DNA from: Hyphomicrobiales bacterium
GTDB lineage: Bacteria > Pseudomonadota > Alphaproteobacteria > Rhizobiales > GCA-2746425
Assembly (NCBI GenBank): GCA_002746425.1
Contig: NVXB01000032.1
Span: 782-11,506 of the forward strand
Reading direction: 5' to 3'
Length of the DNA stretch: 10,725 bases
The first letter of the stretch is position 1; each line of letters begins with the position of its first letter. The notes under the pieces are model-generated. The model did not search any database, was not told the DNA's origin, and was given only the letters and a program-made list of their open reading frames with translations. The position numbers and the translations under genes are program-made. Below, one piece after another: positions 1 through 6,255 of the stretch.

Positions 1-1670
1 TGCGCTGCAAGCTGCAGGCGTCCGGACAGGACGGAAACCTGATGGCCATCGACATCCATGCCGCCAATGGCAGCGTTGTTCTCAGTATAGCCTTTGCGCC
101 ATTGGGTAGCATAGGCAAGGGTCGCTGAGGGGATCAGCATTGCGCCGGATGCACCGATTGGCACATTGGCACCAAAGGTGATGCTGGTATCTGCATAGAC
201 GCCAGAAGCATCGCCGCCGGTGATTTCTTCAATACCGCCGGTGACCAGATTATTGGCCTGCAAGCGGGTGCCCGGATTGCCATCGGCATAACCAAGGGTG
301 AGGGTGCCATCGGCAAACAACCCGCCACCATTTTGGCCAAAGGCGCTTTCAATGCGGCCAAAAACACCAGCAAACAGCGCGTGTGTTTCAATGTTTTCTG
401 CGCCGGTTTTGTTTAAAGAAAGGTCTTCAAAAGCCAGCGATGAATAGGCATAACCGCCAAAGGCACCGAACAATGCATTGCCGGTTGGTGCGGTATCAGC
501 ACCGACAACAACACCACCATAACGGTGATCGGTGCGGCCAGAAAGGCCCTGCGCGCCTCGGCTTTGATAACCACCAAAGGCTTTGGCCCAGGCATTCCAG
601 CCAAGGTCTTCGCCTTGCTCATCCAGCATAGCGGCACCGCTGTTGATGCCTGCATCGTTCAGAGCCCATGCTTGCGCAATACGGCCTGATACGGCACCAC
701 GAATGGCACCGGATAAATCTGCCAAAACAGCGCCTGCAGTGGCCTCGCGCGAAAGATCAGCGACGGTTACTGTGGTCGTTGTGCCAGTGGTTTGCACCAC
801 AAAAGGTGCACCATTAACCACCAACGTATCGACCCCCGCCGGAGTAAACCTCTCAAAGGTCCAGCGCCAGGCAATATCGTGGCCATTATGATCCAGCGTT
901 ATAGTATCTGTGCCCCCGGCTGCCGAATTACCCATTCGTATACGCCCCTGAATACGGCTGCCAGCAGCCAGGGTGAGGGTGTCATTACGATTACCAATAA
1001 AACGAATGGCCCTCGCTGAGGTCGAGGCTGCAAATATCAATCCGGAATTTACGAGACTGATAGCCCGGTTGGACGCCACACCGATAGCGTTAGAATTATT
1101 AACTCGAATGGAACCACTATTGATAATTGTGACATTATTAGAGTTCTGATTGAAAATCCCGCCGGCATTATTGCCTGAGGTGCTTATCTGCCCGCTATTG
1201 GTTATCACGGCATTATTAGAGTTCCGATTGAAAATCCCGCGAGCATTATTGCCTGAGGTGCTTATCTGCCCGCTATTGGTTATCACCGCAGTGTTAGAAT
1301 TCAGATTGCGAATCCCGGAAGCATTAATATTATTGCCTGAGGTGCTTATCTGCCCACTATTGGTTATCACCGCTTCGTTGGAACGCCGATTGTAAATCCC
1401 GGAAGCGTTATTGCCTGACGTATCGATCAGCCCATTGTTTACAATTATATTCCGTAGACTATTGTTGAAGTAAATACCGTAAACGGTATTACCGGTTGTC
1501 GTAATGCTAGCACCGGATTCGACCGTCAGAGTATCATCAGTCCCTGTAATAGGGCTAATGTTGTTATCACCATTTGTCAGAGTATTAGGCCCAACAACGC
1601 TAAAATCAACGGCAGAGGCAGGGCTAGAAATAGCCGCCACAATGCCCAATAAAAAGGCAGGTATTTTCAA
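1..1670 (-). CDS. Autotransporter (type V secretion) adhesin-like protein, C-terminus beyond the window
   Basis: An open frame on the minus strand runs without a stop from about 1760 off the left edge. The start chosen is TTG at 1670, because no in-frame ATG exists before the mature region and this TTG begins a good Sec signal peptide: LKIPAFLLGIVAAISSPASA, with cleavage expected after ASA. The Shine-Dalgarno is weak (GGA, 9 nt upstream). Residues about 24-340 form an Asn/Ser/Gly-rich passenger typical of beta-helix autotransporters, including tandem NSGQISTSGNNA units at about 68-174 and short turns such as NDTLTLAAGS and TDTITLDHNG. From about residue 357 (WNAWAKAFGGYQ) to the edge the sequence reads as an autotransporter beta-barrel, with alternating aromatic strands and Gly/Asp turns; some 60-80 residues of a usual 270-residue barrel are missing off the window. 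The barrel would anchor in the outer membrane and export the passenger to the surface. Ligand and function are unknown. The gene has no visible link to the formate dehydrogenase genes. Confidence 0.87.
   Translation of the reverse strand, partial: MKIPAFLLGIVAAISSPASAVDFSVVGPNTLTNGDNNISPITGTDDTLTVESGASITTTGNTVYGIYFNNSLRNIIVNNGLIDTSGNNASGIYNRRSNEAVITNSGQISTSGNNINASGIRNLNSNTAVITNSGQISTSGNNARGIFNRNSNNAVITNSGQISTSGNNAGGIFNQNSNNVTIINSGSIRVNNSNAIGVASNRAISLVNSGLIFAASTSARAIRFIGNRNDTLTLAAGSRIQGRIRMGNSAAGGTDTITLDHNGHDIAWRWTFERFTPAGVDTLVVNGAPFVVQTTGTTTTVTVADLSREATAGAVLADLSGAIRGAVSGRIAQAWALNDAGINSGAAMLDEQGEDLGWNAWAKAFGGYQSRGAQGLSGRTDHRYGGVVVGADTAPTGNALFGAFGGYAYSSLAFEDLSLNKTGAENIETHALFAGVFGRIESAFGQNGGGLFADGTLTLGYADGNPGTRLQANNLVTGGIEEITGGDASGVYADTSITFGANVPIGASGAMLIPSATLAYATQWRKGYTENNAAIGGMDVDGHQVSVLSGRLQLAA
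1150..1467 (-). repeat. Tandem 78-bp repeats in the autotransporter passenger
   Basis: Successive units lie at 1150-1227, 1228-1305 and 1306-1389, with a decayed fourth copy at about 1390-1467. The unit is 78 bp (26 residues); the third carries two extra codons (84 bp). Each encodes a version of AVITNSGQISTSGNNA followed by a GIFNRNSN-like segment. The copies are nearly identical at DNA level, so the number of units could change by recombination or slippage. Each unit would add about one rung to a beta-helix (inference). Confidence 0.9.
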
Positions 1671-1948
1671 AACAAATAATCCAAATAAAATTGGTAAATA
1701 TAAAAAGAAAAAAACAGCACATAAAATATGTTTAATGAGTAGTGAATAAAATTGGCGTCGTCAACGCGCGCTAGGTATTGGTACTGACTCAGTGTTGTTT
1801 TTTTGACCGCTGTGGCGGTGGTTTTATTTCAACATATTTGCGAGATATTTCATCGTGGGGGTGGCGTTGCTTTTTAAGCTTGGCGGCGGCAGTGTGATGC
1901 TGAGCTGTTGACGGGCAGTGAGTGTTGCTGCCTTGTGCGCAGTCATTT

Positions 1949-2052
1949 CCCGGACTTGATCCGGGATCTTTAGCTCCTGATTTCCTATGATTGGCTCTGT
2001 GGCGTGTCAGTGGTTTTAAGGACGGCGGAGAAGACCCCGGATCAAGTCCGGG
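1949..2052. repeat. Palindromic intergenic element, copy 1
   Basis: The arms are 1949-1970 and 2031-2052, 22 bp each, complementary except for one position (t against c, still a possible G-U pair in RNA). The core is cccggacttgatccggg on the left and its complement on the right, with about 60 bp of unrelated sequence between. This core is characteristic of dispersed palindromes in many alphaproteobacterial genomes (established knowledge). In RNA it would form a long stem that may stabilise or terminate transcripts. Confidence 0.85.
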
Positions 2053-2133
2053 GAGCCGCTTGATGATGTGGGCTGCGGTTATTTGGCCGGGAAGTGTTAA
2101 GCGATATCATGCTCTCAGCCGTATCCCCTAAAT

Positions 2134-2260
2134 TGGCCAAGACTTGAGAAGCCAGTCCTCAACTAGATTGGGGAGGGATCCAGGGAAGAGCGCGCATTGC
2201 ATTGCTGTACTTCGCCAAACCGCTCAGTGCTGTCTGGATACCAAGATCAAGTCTTGGCCA
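2134..2260. repeat. Palindromic intergenic element, copy 2 (degenerate)
   Basis: A perfect 14-bp inverted repeat, tggccaagacttga at 2134-2147 with its complement at 2247-2260, encloses a further imperfect pairing (ggatcca near 2177 with tggatacc near 2235). The arm shares the central acTTGA motif and the overall length with the elements on either side, so it looks like a diverged member of the same family. Confidence 0.7.
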
Positions 2261-2355
2261 GATTATTTGGGGCATGACGAGGTTGAGAAGCTTGTGCTGG
2301 GCTGGATAATGTTCAGCTCTCGGCAGAGACTATTGTGGCTCATGCCGCGTCTCTT

Positions 2356-2478
2356 CCGTCATCCTCGGGCTTGACCCGGGGACCCATGCAATGGGAGTGA
2401 CACGCATAAATGGTTGATTGTGGAGGCAAACAAACCGCTCATGCCGATGGGTCCCCGGGTCAAGCCCGAGGATGACGG
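2356..2478. repeat. Palindromic intergenic element, copy 3 (perfect 32-bp arms)
   Basis: The arms at 2356-2387 and 2447-2478 are perfectly complementary over 32 bp, around a 59-bp centre. The outer arm reads ccgtcatcctcgggcttgac, a well-known motif of dispersed alphaproteobacterial palindromes. The perfect arms suggest a young or actively maintained copy. Reading leftward it lies about 190 bp past the stop codon of the polyferredoxin gene, so it could cap that transcript as a 3' stem (inference). Confidence 0.88.
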
Positions 2479-2666
2479 TGGAGAGTATGACAGAGGACTC
2501 AACCAGTTGACGGTGGAGACGCGACTGATAGCGGCGAAAGCGTGAGAAGTTGACTAATCGTGGCGGCAGAAAGAGCTTGAAAGCCACAGCAGGTTACCTC
2601 AGGCGCTCAGCAATCAGCCCAATTCCATCATCATCCCAGCTACCAAGTCCCAAAAACCCAAAAGAA

Positions 2667-4667
2667 TCAATTGATTGTTTTGTCTTCTTCTTTGCGTTCG
2701 CGCAGGTAATCTTCGGTGGTGCGCACCCGGGGGCGCTCGCCCATTTGGAAGGGGGAGTTTTCGCCGTGATATTGCGAGCGGATGCGGCAATCGTCGCACA
2801 TTTGGATGAGCTTTGTGTTGTCGGAATTGGTGTACATCCAATGCTTGCCCTGAAGCTTTTCGACGATTTTTTCAATTGTGCTTTTGACACCAAATTCCTT
2901 GTCGCACTCAATGCATTTAAACGGCTCTTCCTCGTGCAGCACGCGGCGCACAATGGCGGCTTTGGACAGCTCCAATTGCGGAATGAGCGAAATCGCATCC
3001 TCGGGGCAGGCGCTGTTGCAAATGCCGCATTGCAGGCAGGCAGATTCTTGCAAATGCACCGCCGGGCGGTCCGGGTCATCGCTCAACGCGCCAACCGGGC
3101 ATAAGGATACGCAGGAGAGGCACAGCGTGCAGGCTTCCTGATTGATCTCAATGGCCCCGTAAGGCGAATTTTTTGGCAGGGAAATTGTCATGTCATCGGT
3201 GCCAGCCAGCGCTGTCATGGCGAGGCGGGTGACATCGCGGCGCCCACCAAGTGGCAAAATCGGGTCGTGGGTCAGGGGCTCCACCGGGGCGTCGTGCAAA
3301 ATGTCTTCCAGCGTTTCGGGGTCGGTGGCGTGCAGCAGGCGCACCAGCTCGGCCTTGTGGCCCACGCCCTCAAGCAGGGCTTGCGCCAATTCAATCTGGC
3401 CTTCCGGCGCGGTTAAATCAGATTTTGGCGACATTAAAACCAGCGCTTCCGCAAAACCAACGCTTAAGGCGGCCATCAACTCGGCGTGGCCAACGCCTTC
3501 TACATTATAAACGTCAATGGGAATGACATCAGCAGGCAGGCCACGGCCAAAGCGCGAGGACATTTTGATCAGCTCGCCGCCAAATTCGGCATCATGAAAC
3601 AAAATGCGCGGGGCCGTGCCGCCCGCCTGGCGATAGGCGCTGGCCATGGTGCGCAAGCGCAAAAACAGATGTTCGACCGGCGGATCATCAAAACTGGCCG
3701 CGCCGGAGGGGCAAACGGCGGCGCAGGCACCGCAGCCAGCGCAAATATCATCATCGATCAAAACCGTTTCGCCATTGGGCGTGATCGCGCCGGTGGGGCA
3801 GACCGATAGGCAGCGGTTGCAGCCAGTTTGCTCGGCGCGCGAATAGGCGCAGATATCGGGGCTGAAGCGGATATGCAGTGGCTTTTCAAAGGTGCCGGTA
3901 AGTTGCGAGGCATCAAAAATGGCGCGCTCAACGGCCAATAAATCGCCGGTATCTGGGCGCAAATAGCCGTTGCGTTTTTCAGGCGCTGGAAACAGCGGTG
4001 TGCCGCCGGTTAAATCCAGCAGAATATCGCAGGTGGATTTCGCGCCGTTTCTGGATGTTTCGAAGGTGGATTCGCCGCGCCCGGTGCGTTTAATCGGGGC
4101 GTAGCCCTCAACCACAACGCTGAAATTGCCAAAGGTACCCTCGGCAGCGCTTAAGGTGCCCAGCGCCAGATCATAAGAGCTGTGCGGGCGGATAAAGTCG
4201 GGCTTGTCGGTAATCAGGCAGGTCACGGCCAGCGCATCGCTGAGGCGCTTCGCGGCGTCAATCACCAGCTCGCTGGGGCCTATAATCAGGCAAACGCCCT
4301 GAGACTCGACATCTTTAATGGGCGTTCCGGGGTGCTTTAGCAGCGCATCTGCGGTTAGTGCGGCTTGCTTGGCAAAGGCTGCGCCATCGCTGGTCCAACC
4401 GGCGCGATCGCGAATATCAAAGGTATAAAGGCGCTCGCCCGCGTCCAGTTCTTCCGCCAGATCGCCGAAAAACATGGCTTCCTGGGTGCAGGCAATCAGC
4501 GTTTTGTCTTTGGAGCGCAGGGCATCAGCGGCGATTTCAGATTGGGCACCGCATAGCTCACTACAGGCTTTGATGGAGGTTGCTTTGGCAGCAACGCCGA
4601 GCGATTCCAAATCCAGCTTCATCGAGCCAGAGCAATCACAAACTAAAAGTCTGGTTTCATCCGCCAT
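2667..4667 (-). CDS. Polyferredoxin-like protein with four 4Fe-4S motifs, formate dehydrogenase-associated
   Basis: 666 residues from ATG 4667, chosen because GGAG lies 6 nt upstream (4677-4674) and the protein then begins MADETRLLVCDCSGSM, as in relatives I know; a longer open frame to 4781 would cross the divergent promoter. The first third (to about 260) is a domain without a familiar fold and carries scattered Cys (10, 12, 35, 39, 60). Two ferredoxin motifs follow at 273-290 (C273-x9-C283-x2-C286-x3-C290, unusual first spacing) and 309-319, then a linker domain with no cluster motif (about 330-505), then two more motifs at 513-523 and 544-554, each ending in CP. The tail holds CIEC (585-588) and CDDC (624-627), probably a zinc or rubredoxin-like site. 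There is no signal peptide, so it is cytoplasmic. It is divergent from DUF3305-DUF3306-torD-fdhXAB. Proteins of this kind recur beside such FDHs; electron transfer to a maturation step is a guess, and the role is unknown. Confidence 0.9.
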   Translation of the reverse strand: MADETRLLVCDCSGSMKLDLESLGVAAKATSIKACSELCGAQSEIAADALRSKDKTLIACTQEAMFFGDLAEELDAGERLYTFDIRDRAGWTSDGAAFAKQAALTADALLKHPGTPIKDVESQGVCLIIGPSELVIDAAKRLSDALAVTCLITDKPDFIRPHSSYDLALGTLSAAEGTFGNFSVVVEGYAPIKRTGRGESTFETSRNGAKSTCDILLDLTGGTPLFPAPEKRNGYLRPDTGDLLAVERAIFDASQLTGTFEKPLHIRFSPDICAYSRAEQTGCNRCLSVCPTGAITPNGETVLIDDDICAGCGACAAVCPSGAASFDDPPVEHLFLRLRTMASAYRQAGGTAPRILFHDAEFGGELIKMSSRFGRGLPADVIPIDVYNVEGVGHAELMAALSVGFAEALVLMSPKSDLTAPEGQIELAQALLEGVGHKAELVRLLHATDPETLEDILHDAPVEPLTHDPILPLGGRRDVTRLAMTALAGTDDMTISLPKNSPYGAIEINQEACTLCLSCVSLCPVGALSDDPDRPAVHLQESACLQCGICNSACPEDAISLIPQLELSKAAIVRRVLHEEEPFKCIECDKEFGVKSTIEKIVEKLQGKHWMYTNSDNTKLIQMCDDCRIRSQYHGENSPFQMGERPRVRTTEDYLRERKEEDKTIN

Positions 4668-4673
4668 AATCTT

Positions 4674-4677
4674 CTCC
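4674..4677 (-). promoter_or_regulatory. Ribosome binding site fixing the polyferredoxin start
   Basis: GGAG on the minus strand, 6 nt before the ATG at 4667-4665. It decides between this start and in-frame codons up to 4781, which have no comparable site. Confidence 0.75.
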
Positions 4678-4682
4678 ACACC

Positions 4683-4703
4683 GATTATAGGGGCAGGATA
4701 ATC
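4683..4703. promoter_or_regulatory. Inverted repeat GATTAT-N9-ATAATC, possible operator, overlapping a leftward -10
   Basis: Perfect 6-bp arms at 4683-4688 and 4698-4703 are spaced 9 bp apart in the 131-bp region between the divergent genes. The left arm contains a perfect TATAAT on the minus strand (4689-4684), which could be the -10 of the polyferredoxin promoter; however, no good -35 sits at the usual distance (TTGCAG is 21 bp away), and a start of transcription from it would leave almost no leader before the GGAG. The repeat lies just upstream of the rightward -35, where activators often bind. Binding protein unknown. Confidence 0.4.
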
Positions 4704-4720
4704 TGCCGCACTGCAATCTT

Positions 4721-4748
4721 TTGACTTGGTCCAATACAAATCTATAGT
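4721..4748 (+). promoter_or_regulatory. Sigma70-type promoter for the DUF3305-fdh operon
   Basis: TTGACT (4721-4726), 16-bp spacer, TATAGT (4743-4748). Transcription would start near 4755 and give a leader of about 45 nt before the DUF3305 ATG at 4799. This is the best promoter match in the window. Confidence 0.65.
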
Positions 4749-4798
4749 GGCTAACCAGAGCACGGCAAGTGCCAAAGGCATAATCGGGAGACGCCACT

Positions 4799-5428
4799 AT
4801 GAGCCAGCGCTCAATTGAGATGCCACTGGGCGTAGTAATACGCAGAGAACCGGGCGTAACGCGCTGGGCAAAATGGGTGTGGCGCGCTGTCGCAGTGCTG
4901 CCAGGTGCGGGCCAGGAGAGCTGGAAAGAGCTGCGCCGCGATGGCGATTGCGTGGAATATCACGCCGCAACATTGCAGCTGGAGCTGTTTCGAACCGATT
5001 GCGAGGCCTATATGGTGTCGCTGAGTATGACGCCGCCAACGGTGTTTGTTGTCCTTCGCGAGAACGATGATCCGGATTCGCCGCATCCTTATATTGTGCA
5101 CCGGGTGACCGTATCGGCCTATGAGGCGCAGGATTATACCGATAGCGGCGAGGAAATTGTTGAGCCGGTGGCGATGCCGCCTGGTCTGGTGGCATGGGTT
5201 CATGAATACACAAAAATCCATTTTGAAGAAGAAGAGTTCATCAAGCGGCGGCGCGATAAAAAGCGCACGGATTTGAAGGAAGATGGTATTGGCGATGTCC
5301 GCATCAGGCAGGGAGCGGATGTTTACCGTTCGCCAAACCAGTTGAAGTCGGGCCAGCAAAAGCCAGATCAGTTGAAGTCAGATGAACTGAAGTCGGGTCA
5401 ACAAAAACCAAAAGAGACACTGCATTGA
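4799..5428 (+). CDS. DUF3305 family protein, first gene of the formate dehydrogenase operon
   Basis: 209 residues. Start ATG 4799 has cgggag 8 nt upstream and a promoter 50 bp before it. Residues 1-150 look like the DUF3305 domain: MPLGVVIRREPGVTRWAKWVW near the start, then CVEYHAATLQLELFRTDCEAY (51-71), an acidic NDDPDSP turn and PPGLVAWVHEYTKIHFEEEEF (127-147), ending in basic FIKRRRDKKR. There is no signal peptide or membrane segment, so it should be cytoplasmic. Residues 181-204 are a low-complexity tail in which LKSGQQKP occurs twice with LKSDE between. The stop overlaps the next gene's start (TTGA), implying translational coupling to the DUF3306 protein and perhaps a complex between the two. 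DUF3305 has no assigned biochemical function; its recurrent place beside DUF3306, a TorD-like protein and FDH subunits (known context) points to FDH assembly or supply. Confidence 0.87.
   Translation: MSQRSIEMPLGVVIRREPGVTRWAKWVWRAVAVLPGAGQESWKELRRDGDCVEYHAATLQLELFRTDCEAYMVSLSMTPPTVFVVLRENDDPDSPHPYIVHRVTVSAYEAQDYTDSGEEIVEPVAMPPGLVAWVHEYTKIHFEEEEFIKRRRDKKRTDLKEDGIGDVRIRQGADVYRSPNQLKSGQQKPDQLKSDELKSGQQKPKETLH
5339..5410 (+). repeat. Short degenerate repeats in the 3' end of the DUF3305 gene
   Basis: The unit ttgaagtcgggccagcaaaa recurs as a close variant about 50 bp later, with a partial copy between them. It encodes QLKSGQQKPD, QLKSDE and LKSGQQKP at residues 181-204. The tail is hydrophilic and probably disordered; similar tails in relatives would be expected to vary in length. 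Confidence 0.75.
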
Positions 5429-6147
5429 GCGATTCTGGACCAGATAATAAACCCGAAAAGCCAAGAATTGGCGAGAAACCTGGGGACGACGAACAGTTCA
5501 TGTCGCGCTGGGCGCGGCGCAAAGCGGAAATCAGCAGCGGCGAAACACCGCTGGAGCCAGATGAAATTGCCGCGCAAGAAGAGGCCGCTGAGGCGCTTGA
5601 GCAGGCACGGGCCAAGACGCTCGACGAGATGTCGGATGAGGAGCTTTTGGAAGAGTTTGATCTGCCGGACCCCGACACCATGGAAACCGGCGATGACTTT
5701 AGTGTCTTTATGAAAAAGGCCATTCCATCGCGGTTGAAAAACCGGGCCTTGCGGCGGCTGTGGCTGAGCAATCCGGCGCTGGCTAATCTCGATATGCTGG
5801 TTGATTATGGTGATGATTTTACCGATGCGGCGATGGTCGTGCCGAATATGAAAACAATCTATCAAGTTGGCAAAGGCATCGTCAGGAAAGTCGAGGAAGT
5901 TCTTGAAAATATAGAAGAAAATTCTGATGATGAATCTGATTCAGAAGATCAAGAAGATGGTTTGGAAGAAGATGGTGTTACTGATGAAGGTGACGCAGAC
6001 GAGGCCTTGGTTGAGGCTGAAGAAGAAGCTGAATTAGCGCCGCCCGCAACCATAACAATTGTCGAGCTGGAGCCTGAGCTTGCTGGCTATGAGCCGCAAA
6101 CTGGTTCGCAAACCGGTTCGCGGGATCGGATGAAATTTAAGGTGTGA
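5425..6147 (+). CDS. DUF3306 family protein, coupled to the DUF3305 gene
   Basis: 240 residues from TTG 5425, whose codon shares the TTGA with the stop of the preceding gene; AAGAGA lies a short distance upstream. The next in-frame ATG (5500) would cut off the conserved FMSRWARRKAE (25-35), so TTG is preferred. The conserved core runs from about 78 to 152: LPDPDTMETGDDFSVFM, then PSRLKNRALRRLWLSNPALA and LVDYGDDFTDA, which is the DUF3306 pattern (SRW-RRK, then ALR-LW-S-P, then D/Y-D-T-A). Residues about 156-205 are an extremely acidic stretch of Glu and Asp, likely disordered. No signal peptide, membrane span or metal motif is visible, so it is a soluble cytoplasmic protein. Function is unassigned. 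Coupled translation with DUF3305 and position before the TorD-like chaperone suggest an accessory role in formate dehydrogenase production (inference). Confidence 0.87.
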   Translation: MSDSGPDNKPEKPRIGEKPGDDEQFMSRWARRKAEISSGETPLEPDEIAAQEEAAEALEQARAKTLDEMSDEELLEEFDLPDPDTMETGDDFSVFMKKAIPSRLKNRALRRLWLSNPALANLDMLVDYGDDFTDAAMVVPNMKTIYQVGKGIVRKVEEVLENIEENSDDESDSEDQEDGLEEDGVTDEGDADEALVEAEEEAELAPPATITIVELEPELAGYEPQTGSQTGSRDRMKFKV

Positions 6148-6255
6148 GAAATGACACGCGTCAAATGGTCCATTTTGCCGCATCACAATTGATAGACAGG
6201 TTTAGTAGTTGATGTTACAAAATGGTATTAGTGCTGACCGCCTTGGAGAGGGTTT

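Larger units (their letters stand above)
1671..2666. other. Long intergenic region with no supported gene, holding three palindromic elements
   Basis: About 1 kb separates the end of the polyferredoxin gene from the start of the autotransporter gene, both on the minus strand. I see no coding frame with a credible start, ribosome site and protein-like composition; the short open frames around 2144-2374 and 2330-2587 are products of palindromic repeats. A weak hairpin (accgc-tgtg-gcggt, 1806-1819) followed by a T-rich run reads rightward, but its stem is only 5 bp. The stretch 1681-1740 is very AT-rich and precedes the autotransporter start. No convincing promoter for that gene could be picked: a TTGACG at 1764-1759 lacks a good -10 box. 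Confidence 0.7.

Noticed and set aside
2330..2587. Minus-strand open frame containing VILGLDPGTHRH and AWVPGSSPRMTE
   Set aside because: These peptides are the translation of the palindromic element arms, a common source of false gene calls in alphaproteobacteria.
2550..3104. Plus-strand open frame of 184 codons
   Set aside because: It is antisense to the last two ferredoxin clusters and Cys tail of the polyferredoxin gene, which is clearly the coding strand.
4617..4637. DCSGSM near the start of the polyferredoxin resembles a von Willebrand A MIDAS (DxSxS)
   Set aside because: Relatives of this family, as I recall them, vary this to forms such as C-x-C-E-G-T/S-M, and the following residues do not show the rest of a VWA fold, so the match is probably fortuitous.
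4668..4781. Longer start for the polyferredoxin at 4781, adding a hydrophobic N-terminus
   Set aside because: The extension spans the divergent promoter, has no ribosome site and has no counterpart in the family; GGAG before ATG 4667 is decisive.
4797..5865. Several minus-strand open frames of 138-182 codons opposite the DUF3305 and DUF3306 genes
   Set aside because: The plus-strand proteins show family motifs and good start signals; the antisense products are rich in His/Arg/Ser with no recognisable domain.
6161..6225. ccattttg (6170-6177) and caaaatgg (6218-6225) as a torD operator or hairpin
   Set aside because: The 8-bp arms are AT-rich, lie 40 bp apart and have no supporting promoter boxes; too weak to list.
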